From Tetradesmus obliquus (Eukaryota > Chlorophyta > Chlorophyceae > Sphaeropleales > Scenedesmaceae), in assembly GCA_030272155.1 (NCBI GenBank), contig CP126193.1, forward strand, positions 6,200,001 through 6,264,000: a stretch of DNA of 64,000 nt. Reading direction: 5' to 3'. How positions within the stretch are numbered: position 1 is the first letter of the stretch; every line of letters begins with the position of its first letter. The notes beneath the pieces were generated by a model. That model saw only the letters and a list, made by a program, of their open reading frames with translations. It searched no databases and was not told the DNA's origin. This document shows, piece by piece, positions 54,716 through 64,000 of the stretch. Position numbers and translations under genes: made by a program.

Positions 54716-56312
54716 TGCTGCCTCGCCTTCAGCACTCGCCAGCGCTGCATTAACGCCAACTGCAGGTGCTGTCTGTGCCAATACATCATCTGCTACTGCT
54801 TCCGCACTTGGCCCAAACGTGCGCTCGAGCACTGGCGGCACGTCCCATGTCAGCGAGCCGTCCGAGGCGCTGCTACTGCTGCTGCTCCGCTGCGAGAAGG
54901 CATGCTGCAGCTGCAGCAGGCAGGCAGTGCAAGCATAGTGTCACACATAGCCGCATGCATGCAGAGCGGAAGCGTGCAACAACATGCGGGTGCTACGTGT
55001 GCAGTAACTGGTGCAAGCCTGTCCAGTTTGCAGCAGGCATTACAATCGCACACATGAGCTGCGCTTGCGTCCATGGAGTCAACGTACGTCAAAACATCCT
55101 GCAGGATGTGTCAGTGGTCTGCTGCTCACAGTACATGAATTATTAGGCTTCCGGGTAAAGTGATGCTCGCCTACCTTGCCGCTTGGTGAGCTGCTGCCAG
55201 TCCTGGTGCTGCCACTGCTGCTGGTCACAGCTCCTGGCTCATCTGACTGCAGCCTGCAAAAAAATACAGGAACAGGGGGCACGAAATATACTTGTCAACA
55301 GCGAGCACAGGAACTGCACTTGTGCTGCAGAGACGCGCACCAACACCAAACCCAGATGACCGTTGCATCAGCTTACGCAGCAAAGCCAAGCAGCGCAGAC
55401 TTCTGCCAGCAATGCGAGTCTGGTCATACATTGCAGCAGCTGCCTTTGTCAGCACACTGCTCAGCGCACCTGCTGCTGCTGCTGTTTGCTGTGTGTGTCG
55501 TGCCCAGCAGCAGCTGCCCTGCCGTGTCAGGCTGCTGCCGTTCGCTGCCGTCGTCATCTCTTTGCCGCATGCGGTGGCCTGCGGCACAACAAAGGCGCCT
55601 TAGACTAGGTGCACTTGCGATGTGAGCATGTATGTGTATGCTTGCACACGATTTGGCTACAGCAGGCAAAGCAAACAAGTAACACCAGCATGGGTGGTGC
55701 CGCAGCTGCTGTCACTAAGGGATTATCACGCAAGATGCAAGCCAGAGTTAAGTTCCAATGCTTTGCATAAGTGGCTGTGCTGCTTTTGTTTCTGGCGCTC
55801 ACAGTAGTTGCACACACGCAGCCACGCCTGCTCCCCGCTTGCAGGAACTGCTGCATCTCTGGACGCTGGTATGAAGTTGAAGGTGCAGCTGCTGCAGAAG
55901 ATGCGCCCGCAGATGCGGCAGTGGTGGCGCCGCACAAACACACTAAATGGTGTTTCACATTCATAGCAGGCCTTGCACTTGGCATCATCAACCCAGTAGT
56001 CCTTCCCCTGCTGCGCAACCTTGTCTCCTGCAAGTTACAGTGCATGTGTTGTTGTGCAAGCCATGGTGTCTGGGAAGTAACGCTGCCGCGCCACAGGTGA
56101 AGCAAGTAACATAGAGCTTGCATGCTTTGACATGTACAGCAGATTGAAATGCGGCATATGCAAGCGTGTCAGCTGCTGTGCAGCATTCACTGGTAGCCAT
56201 GCAGTACTGCCTGCAAGCAGCAGCTGTCTTGCCATGCTGCAGCTGGCTGATCAAGCGAGCCTGCTCACACACCAGTTAGCGTGTTTACAAGCTTGGAGAT
56301 AAGGGAGTCCAT
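42609..56312 (-). CDS. FAB1: FAB1/PIKfyve phosphatidylinositol-3-phosphate 5-kinase
   Basis: Makes PtdIns(3,5)P2 on endosomes and vacuoles. Twenty exons: 56312-56273, 56027-55803, 55578-55470, 55253-55175, 54904-54425, 54208-53970, 53553-53421, 52065-51537, 51295-50698, 50669-50648, 50487-50299, 50018-49893, 49229-49165, 48943-48685, 48376-47911, 47459-47100, 46822-44646, 44417-44064, 43748-43640, 42853-42609; 6804 nt, 2267 aa, all phases closing. A FYVE finger (RRHHCRICGRIFC) lies at residues ~25-90. A TCP1-like domain (VVRGVVAKKNVAHRRM, RPDLLLVERSVARAAQEELL, LLERLGRCMGVK) lies at ~300-620. The CCR region follows (LRRLPCRQHIYLSMACRN, CYCHSDLSLAGFI). The C-terminal kinase has GGKSNAYFAKTRDDRFIVKS, IYDLKGSERSRF, VMDYSLLVG, VIDFIRTYTWDK and PTIVSPKQYMRRFR. 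Exon 17 (2.2 kb) is mostly disordered A/S/Q. Exon 10 is a 22 nt micro-exon, required to restore phase. The length exceeds the usual ~1700-2100 aa. Confidence 0.92.
42905..43470 (-). repeat. Six edge copies of FAB1 exon 20 head
   Basis: Six units near 42914, 43002, 43090, 43192, 43310 and 43415 repeat the acceptor and the first ~45 bases of exon 20 (RESNTLLVAVI). The four nearest the exon are separated by (CAG)n tracts of 6-12 triplets. The two farthest still carry the VDRES/VDRKS lead. Spacing is 85-120 bp. All are truncated before the conserved FIRTYTWDK segment, which only the real exon (42853-42609) keeps. Confidence 0.92.
43500..43565 (-). repeat. Edge copy of FAB1 exon 19 tail
   Basis: Repeats the end of exon 19 (GLGVMDYSLLVG and the G|GTGAGTGG donor, degraded to DALLVGEW) about 80 bp downstream of the true exon end at 43640. 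Confidence 0.85.
47705..47775 (-). repeat. Edge copy of FAB1 exon 15 tail
   Basis: Repeats the end of exon 15 (AVQRATPDTLA and the GCAGGTGAG-like junction) about 140 bp downstream of the real exon end at 47911. Confidence 0.8.
48560..48645 (-). repeat. Edge copy of FAB1 exon 14 tail
   Basis: About 75 bp nearly identical to the end of exon 14 (MRVSYSLNAQLMWLKQEAAE) including the CAG|GTG donor, placed ~45 bp downstream of the true exon end at 48685. Confidence 0.9.
49660..49725 (-). repeat. Edge copy of FAB1 exon 12 tail
   Basis: Repeats IATLPSSDALPGEER and the following GTGAGG donor of exon 12 (50018-49893), about 170 bp downstream. Confidence 0.87.
52361..53370 (-). repeat. Three edge copies of FAB1 exon 7 tail, one split by a MITE
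   Basis: Copies at 53305-53369, 53185-53247 and 52361-52407 plus 53108-53130 repeat KPELLERLGRCMGVK with the donor GTGCGxT of exon 7 (53553-53421). The intron start (GTTACTGTT-type, ACACCATGxC) is included, so the unit is ~120 bp. The outermost copy is interrupted by the 700 bp element at 52408-53107; removing it restores the same order as in the other two. Confidence 0.9.
52408..53107. mobile_element. 700 bp MITE with 24 bp inverted ends and 4 bp target duplication
   Basis: Left end CAGTAGGCTGCAAAAAGAAG then TCTGA; the reverse complement of the right end has the same bases with a single T/C difference. The flanks carry TCAG on both sides (52404-52407 and 53108-53111). The unoccupied version of the target is present in the neighbouring repeat copies, so the borders are well defined. 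No transposase is encoded. The plus-strand frame across it is cysteine/leucine-rich and not a known domain. I cannot assign a superfamily: the ends resemble CACTA-type CAxTA starts, but those make 3 bp duplications. Confidence 0.85.
53605..53899 (-). repeat. Three edge copies of FAB1 exon 7 head
   Basis: Copies at 53605-53670, 53715-53780 and 53841-53899 repeat the acceptor and the first ~60 bases of exon 7 (RPDLLLVERSVARAAQEELL). They are separated by a repeated intron piece (GTTCGxTAACATTATG), giving a 110-125 bp unit that crosses the splice acceptor. None has a donor. Confidence 0.92.
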
Positions 56313-57220
56313 GGCCCTCGACTGCCGGGCTCCAGTCCAGCTCAGACACTGATGAAGCTCTCATGCTGCCCTACCCATCCCCTCTGTCCATAAGGCATTT
56401 GCCAGGTGTTGAATCTGACTCAGATCGTTGAGTAGAGCGTGTTCCAAGCCACACTTATCATAGACAGAACGCAAACAACCAATGGGATGATGAGGTAAGA
56501 AGCTCATGCAGCTGCGTGGAACTTTGTTGCTACCAATACTCGTTTCGTAGCTGTAATGCTTATTCCGTGATGTTAACGCTCTACGAAAGGCAACCTGAGG
56601 TCTCCGTCAGTCTGTCAGTCTGTACGCGCCTCGCCGTGCAACGGGCTGTTCGTGCACAGAACGTTTTGCATCTACATGTTTTTGAATACAAGGTGTGACT
56701 GAAGCCAAAGACAGTCTCACTCAGGAAGCCACTGCCAGCACAGCCCGAGCACAGTCAGCTGGTCGGGGCTGCTCATCTTCGAACGAGCCGCGGTTGAGCA
56801 CGATTTAAGCTATCCCATACATATTGATGTGCAATGAGAGTTAACAGCGAAGCTGATGCTCCACAACGCTCAGCTGCATGCCAGAACGGGCACTCATGCT
56901 GCTGCTGCTGCACAGAAATGCCAGTTTCACGATCATCGCGGCAGACAACTACAAAGCGGGTTGGCTGACATCAACACACGATGCAGGTGTATGTCAATGC
57001 AAACAAACCCTGTCCTGACAGGCCCACACAAGCAGCTGCCATAAGCAGCTGCCACACTGTAGCTGAGCTGCAGTCGCTGCTGGTGCTTACAGAAACCCGG
57101 TGCAGCTTCTTTGTGTGGGGGAAGGTAGGGTTTAGGGAACTAGGGTAACGGGGAGCATCACGGCCTGCGCTGTCCTGCAGTGCAGACAGTGCATCTCAAA
57201 TCGCAGCTGGTTCTAGCCAC
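56313..57220. other. Intergenic: RsmD-like 3' region and FAB1 promoter
   Basis: About 900 bp between two minus-strand genes. TTACA at 57087-57091 is a possible minus-strand TGTAA poly(A) signal for the RsmD-like gene. No frame is supported, and no core promoter motif for FAB1 is obvious. Confidence 0.4.
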
Positions 57221-57698
57221 CTAAAACCGCCCTGACAGGAAGGGGTCCTCCTCCAGCTGCTCCTCTGCCTCGCCGCTGCCGCCAGCATACACCGCGACAT
57301 ATGTGCGGCCATACTTCCGGTCCTTGATGCGCTGCAGCGGCCCGATGCTGTCCCGCACTTGGTGCGCGAGCTGTTTCGGGTACTCCACAAACACAATGCT
57401 GCCAGCATGCAGCAGCGGCGACGCCTCCAGCAGGTCAAACAGCTCCGGATATGACACCAGCAGGTAGGGCGGGCACACGCTGATGAAGTCGAACGCGCCG
57501 CCAGCAAAGCGCGGCAGCGACGCAGCGCGCCGCAGGAACTCCTCTGCCTTGGTGGTGTGGCACATGGCGCGTGTTTTGAAGCCGCAGTAGCTCAGGTTGC
57601 GCGACAGGATCTTGTTCACCACCACGGGGTCCATCTCCACAAAGTGAGCCTCCTTGACGCCGCGGGAGAGAGCTTCAATGCCCACAGAGCCAGTGCCT

Positions 57699-57757
<59 letters not shown>

Positions 57758-60700
57758 TAGTCCGCAAGGTGAAGCGCGTCAGCAGCATGGTCGCCAGAGG
57801 TGTGTGTACTGTGGTAAATCTTGGTATGCCGCAGGAAAAGAGCCGCACACTTCCAAACAAAACAAAAGATAGACCCGATGCTGGTGAGCATGGATATGCT
57901 ACAAAACCAGGGGTCCGTAGTGGGCTGTGCTTTGTACAGTTGCTAGCATCTTCACCCTGCCCCAGCAGCACACCCCAGGCAGTGCTCACCAGCAAACAGG
58001 TCCAGCCAGCGCGCTGTCTTCGGCAGGCAGTTGACGGTGCCGGCCTGGTTCTGGATCATGTTGAAGATGGCCTGCCGCACTTTCTCCATCATGGGGCGGG
58101 TCTGGCTGCCGCGGAAGGACACCAGCTTCTTGCCTGCTGCTGTGCCTGCCACAATGCGCAGCGTCTGCTGCATCTTGTGGTCGGACACGCCCAGGCCCAC
58201 CGCGCGCTTCTGCAGGGGCAAAGGGCACAAGCGGATACAGAGATGGATGTGGTGCATATGACTTTTTTGCGCCTACAGGTATGTATATCGCAACAACCCG
58301 TGCTACAGGACTGCTGTGCCTGCATGCTCAGCCCACTCGGAGCGCCAAGGGCCCTAGGGCGGGGGGGCTTCTGGACCAGCATTGCTTGAAGGTGCGCAGC
58401 TATGCTTTTACCATGCTTGAAGTCCAGGCTGTCGCCTGCGCATGCTGCAGCAAGCTGTCAGCACCGTCAAAGGTATGCCTGTGCATGAGTCAAGACTGCA
58501 AGCTGGCGTTGCCAAGCAGCAGCAGCAGTAGCGCTGCACAAGCGCCCAGCAGCTTGACAAGATGCAGCAATTCTCGTCAGCAAGCTTGAAAGCAGCAGGC
58601 ACAGCACAGCAGTCCTTCTTTGGAAAGCATCAAAACAACAGCCACAGATACAGACCACCCAGCACCTGGCCAACCGAAATATTCTTGGTTTTTTGATAAC
58701 AATCACCCACCCTGAGCTCTGAAAGTGACGCCTCAATCTCCTTCTGGTCCTTCATGAGCTTCTGCACCTCCTGCGGCTTGAAATATCTCCGCAGCATGTC
58801 CTCCTGCTCCTCCAAATCAATCCCTGTGAAGCCTGCTGAGCCACCCCACTGCACGCTCGTGCTGTTGCTTGCAGCCAAGCTGCCCTCCTCAAAGCCATCT
58901 GCTGCTGCCTCCTCATCTTCAAGCTCATCCAGCAGTGAGCGCCGGCCGCGCCGCTGCTGCTGCCGCGCTGCGCTGCTGCTGCTGCTGCTGCCCGGCAGCA
59001 GGCCGTCCAAGCCCCAGTCATCTTCATTGCCCATGTCTGCTATCAGTGAAGCATCCAGGTCCTCTTCCTCCTCGTCATCTGCTGCTCTGCTGCGGCCCTG
59101 CAAGCATGAGCATGCAGCACACATGGCGCCGAAGCACGGTGGAGGCTATGCAAGGGCTGCTGAGTTGCTGCCGCATGAAACAAGGCACACTGCAAGTCCA
59201 TGCCTGCATGCATGCCAGCAAATGATGCCCGACAAGATGATGCATCCACAAAAGCGCCTCACATCCACAAGCAACGCTCAGACCAAGCACTCGCTGTGTC
59301 ATGCTCTGCAGATAGCCCAGGCAGCTTACATGTGTACAGCCTCACTGCATCATTGCGCGTGCCCCTCACCTGCCGCCTTGACCTGGCTGCCGCTGCTGCT
59401 GGCTGTGAATACGCCTCGTAACCCTCCTCCTCTTCTTCCCCCTCCTCAGCCTCCTCAAACTGCTGCTCCTGCTGCTCATCTAGCATCCACACCGGCGTTG
59501 CTTCTGACTGGGCAGTACCTGCAGCCGCCTCGGGTATGCTGCGGCTGGTGCCGGTGCTAAAGTCAATGAGCTCCTGCAAGCAGCAGATGGCGCATGAAGA
59601 CACAACCAAGCACTCAGCAGTGGCGCCAAAACTTCAGCAGCTGCTCGCTGAAGCACCCGATTGCTGCAGTCATCCAGACGACCAGACAGGCTGCTGCTGC
59701 TGCTGTGCTGGAAGCAACCAGCACACACATTTCTGACATTTGTGCTGCAAACTAACTAAACGCGCATATGTATAAACAAGTGCTAGCAACCTGCTGGGGC
59801 GCAGACAGGCAGGCACGACTCCATGCAGACACGGCCATTTGTCGCAACAGGGCGGACCACCAGCAGCCATCCAGCATAGAGTCTGCTGACTCACCGCCTT
59901 CCCATTATCAAACACAAGCTGAAACTCCGGTGTGTCCTCCTCTTCATCTTCGTACTCATCGTCATAGCCTTGCTGCCGCTGCTGCTTGGCTGCCGCAAGT
60001 GCTGCTGCAGCTGCAGCAGCGCCAGCAGCACCTTTGGGAAAGCCTGGGAGCTTCGGCTTCTGCCTGCCCTTGCCTGCTGCTGCTGTCTGCGCGACATTCT
60101 GCTTCAGCGCCTGCACACCGCTGATACCAGGCTGCTGCTGCTGCTGCGGCTCTGAGTCTGCACGTAGCAGCCACAGCAGAAGCGGCAAGGTCCTGTCAGC
60201 AAGCCGGAGTAACTAAGCCAGGCGCTGTGCACTGTGCAGACACAATCGTGAGCAGTACCTCCATCAGCTATGCAACATCTCCAGTACCACCAGCGGTACT
60301 AGCAGGACTTGGTCAAGCGTCTGCATTAATGTAAGGGTTGATGACCGCCGAACAGAGCACATGCCCTCACCTGCTGCCTGCTGCTCTTCTTCCTCAAGCA
60401 GCGCCTTCTGCAGCAGCGTCATCCCAAAGATGCCTTCCTCACTACGCATGTCTACATACGGCGTGCCCTTGCGCCGCTTCGCTGCTGGCTTTGCAGGCTG
60501 CTGCGCAGCTGCCTTTTGCTTTGCAGCTGACTTCGCCTGTGGCGGCGACACTGCAGGACCAGCGCTGCTGCTGCTGCTGCTGCTGCTTGCAGGAGCAACC
60601 TCAACGCCCCACCCGTCATCACCGCACAGCTCGTACAGCTGTGCGTTGCGGTTGCTGATCGCTGGCTGCTGCTTGCCGCCTTGGCTTGGCCGCCCTGCTG

Positions 60701-61306
60701 CTGCATGTGCCCGCACTGCCCTGCGTGTTGGCCGCCCTGCAGGAAGGCAAGCAGTAGGTTGCGCACGCAAACACGGCACAACAATGGTTACCAAAGTAAG
60801 CCCTGTCAGCAGTGCCAGCTAGCTGGCAGTAGTAAATTCCAAGCTGCTGGGCCTGACATCCACTGTGTCAGGCCTGCTGCAGCCGGACGTCAACACGTGC
60901 AGCCTGACTGCAACTGTTAAGCACATACCTACAGGCATGTTGCGAGCTTTACAATGCGTGTGAGCTGCACTACTAGTCCTGCATGCATGCCTAGCATGCA
61001 GCTGGCATGCAGCCCAGCCAGCAGCAGGTGGTCCAACATTATTTCGGCAACCACTTCAGCCACAAGGCTGTCACAGCACGCACGTAACCTGACAATCCTT
61101 GCTTTTGCTCTTGTGGCGAAGGCAAACTCACCTGTCGTGGACTGCTGCAGGCTGCAGCAGCGGCCACTGGTGCTGGGAGTCCCAGCTGACCTGTGAAACG
61201 AAGCCCATTTGTACCAAGCAAGTTAAATCGTGGTTCAGTACAGGTTATTTATGCAATGACAGTTGACCTAGTGCAGCCACACCAGCCCCCACCTCTGAAG
61301 CCACAT
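57221..61306 (-). CDS. rsmD: RsmD-like 16S rRNA guanine-N2 methyltransferase, organelle-targeted
   Basis: SAM-dependent methyltransferase of the RsmD family, which in bacteria methylates G966 of 16S rRNA; probably acts on plastid (or mitochondrial) ribosomes. Exons 61306-61293, 61190-61132, 60736-60371, 60157-59895, 59573-59370, 59097-58711, 58209-57990, 57696-57221; 1989 nt, 662 aa, all phases closing. Residues 432-662 are the RsmD domain: LRIVAGTAAGKKL, TRPMMEKVRQAIFNMI, SAM motif I WLDLFAGTGSVGIEALSRG, HFVEMDPVVVNKI, and VCPPY in place of the bacterial (N/D)PPY-type motif. The N-terminus (MWLQRSAGTPSTSGRCC..., then RRAVRAHAAAG) looks like a transit peptide with a V-R-A cleavage site. Residues ~45-430 are an acidic, low-complexity extension not found in bacterial RsmD. 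The first exon is 14 nt, so the start is the least certain part. Confidence 0.83.
57699..57756. repeat. Longest CAG/CTG run, abutting a splice acceptor
   Basis: About 19 uninterrupted triplets end directly at the acceptor of RsmD-like exon 8 (exon start 57696). On the transcript they read as (CUG)n ending in CAG. Confidence 0.95.
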
Positions 61307-61774
61307 GGTGATGATGCTAAGGTGAGCAGCTGCGGTCGGTTCCAGCTCACGCTGAACCTTCAAAAACTTTTTTAACAACATTGCGCCGTGGGGAAATACC
61401 ACACCAGCTGGCAAACAAGGGTTTGTGTTCTAACCTTGCTGTTTTCTTGTGTCCGTTTTTCAAGTGGGCTGCGAACCAAGACGCCTCTGTACAAGTCCAA
61501 TTGGATCGTGTGAATGCACTGACGCAAAGCAAAGTCAGTGTTAGAGCCGATCATCTCTTCAACCACCTCAGGTAGAAAAGACTCTGGCAAGGAGGCGTTG
61601 ATCTGCTGCTTGAGGTGTCCGACCAGCCTGCCTGCTCGGTGACACGCACATAATCAGATCAAAAGTTGAAGTTGGAAGTCTTGCACGCGGCCAGCACAGC
61701 ATAGCTGCAATCAGGTGCCTGGGAGTGCTGCCCCTCACGTAGTCTGTCTTGCTGGTAACTGACAGGCCGCAAAC
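61307..61774. other. Divergent promoter RsmD-like / actin, with an unassigned open frame
   Basis: Start codons of the two divergent genes are 468 bp apart. On the minus strand ~61640-61420 is open and encodes GRLVGHLKQQINASLPESF, then LPEVVEEMIGSNTDFALRQ, then IHTIQLDLYRGVLV. The composition is protein-like and free of triplet runs. I cannot link it in phase to the RsmD-like exons, nor name a family. It might be a displaced exon fragment or a 5' UTR exon. Confidence 0.35.
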
Positions 61775-63601
<1,827 letters not shown>

Positions 63602-63714
63602 TAATCTTGTGGTCTTTGAGAAATGCTTGAAAAGGAGGCTGCAAGGCAATCTTGGTAGTGTTGCAGCGTTGCGTCGAAGGGGTGGGGGTTTGGGGCGCAG
63701 CTGCTGTTGCCTAT

Positions 63715-63795
63715 GTATTAGGGCCATCTGCGCCTGGACTTGGCTGCCCTATTCCTCACAGACTGGCTGATGAATATCCTCATGGGTGCGTAGCA
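63715..63795 (+). repeat. Edge copy of actin exon 5 tail
   Basis: Repeats the end of exon 5 (LRLDLAxxxLTDWLMNILMG, partly deleted) with the ATGG|GTGCGT donor, about 150 bp downstream of the true exon end at 63566. Confidence 0.9.
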
Positions 63796-64000
63796 GCAGA
63801 GGGTTTGGTTGCCTGGGGTTCATTTGGATCGAGAGGGCTTCCTGTGGGGAGCAGCGGGCAGCCAGGCAGCAGCGGTGGGGCGCAGTTGATCAGCAGCACG
63901 TGGTGGTTCAACGCAACATAGATGGACAATGCTGTGCAATGCCTTCTATTTGCCCTGCTACTTGGTAGCCCACGTTATCAACCTCCTCTCATACATTCTT

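Noticed and set aside
60264..60794. Start of the RsmD-like protein at 60794 in an unspliced first exon
   Set aside because: The codon there is TTG, not ATG. A chain of two short upstream exons provides an ATG in the correct phase.

Overview
The window is nuclear DNA of a green alga, most likely a chlorophycean of the Scenedesmus/Tetradesmus kind; the species is inference from style, not a match. The evidence is intron-rich genes with GT-AG introns, dense CAG/CTG triplet runs in introns and coding sequence, a plant-type SBP transcription factor, an organelle-targeted RsmD-like methyltransferase and a kinesin-2. I assembled twelve gene models by joining exons on splice signals, reading phase and family homology. 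Complete models close in frame; the first (cytochrome c) and last (actin) run off the window.

Layout: cytochrome c 3' end (+, 10-713); kinesin-2 motor (-, 1820-8501); RBBP4/MSI1 histone-binding WD40 protein (-, 9681-16512); a hAT-type MITE (16730-17455); MRNIP-like protein (+, 17635-19255); SBP-domain transcription factor (+, 21140-24059); a 6 kb stretch with no recognisable gene; Integrator subunit 9 (-, 30169-35681); a small glutamine-rich hypothetical protein (-, 36526-37137); an alpha/beta hydrolase (+, 37680-39025); an ankyrin-repeat protein (+, 40154-41332); a decayed copy of part of the hydrolase (41655-41797); a 20-exon FAB1/PIKfyve lipid kinase (-, 42609-56312); an RsmD-like rRNA methyltransferase with a long N-terminal extension (-, 57221-61306); and actin (+, 61775 to beyond 63566). 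These are unrelated housekeeping genes, not a pathway cluster. Three pairs are divergent (RBBP4/MRNIP, hypothetical/hydrolase, RsmD/actin).

The most unusual signal lies in the introns. In kinesin-2, RBBP4, INTS9, FAB1 and actin, many exons are flanked by decayed tandem copies of their own edges. Copies of the exon head, with its CAG acceptor, sit in the upstream intron. Copies of the exon tail, with its GT donor, sit in the downstream intron or the 3' UTR. The complete exon stays in the middle and still splices in frame. I count about 40 such copies. This looks like recurrent splice-neutral tandem duplication across exon-intron boundaries and would explain much of the intron growth here. A 700 bp MITE with near-perfect 24 bp inverted ends and a 4 bp target duplication has inserted into one of these edge copies, which gives a relative age.

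The window also contains a probable GC-AG intron, micro-exons of 9, 14 and 22 nt, and homopeptide runs whose identity (Q, A, S) depends on the frame in which the CAG repeat is read.
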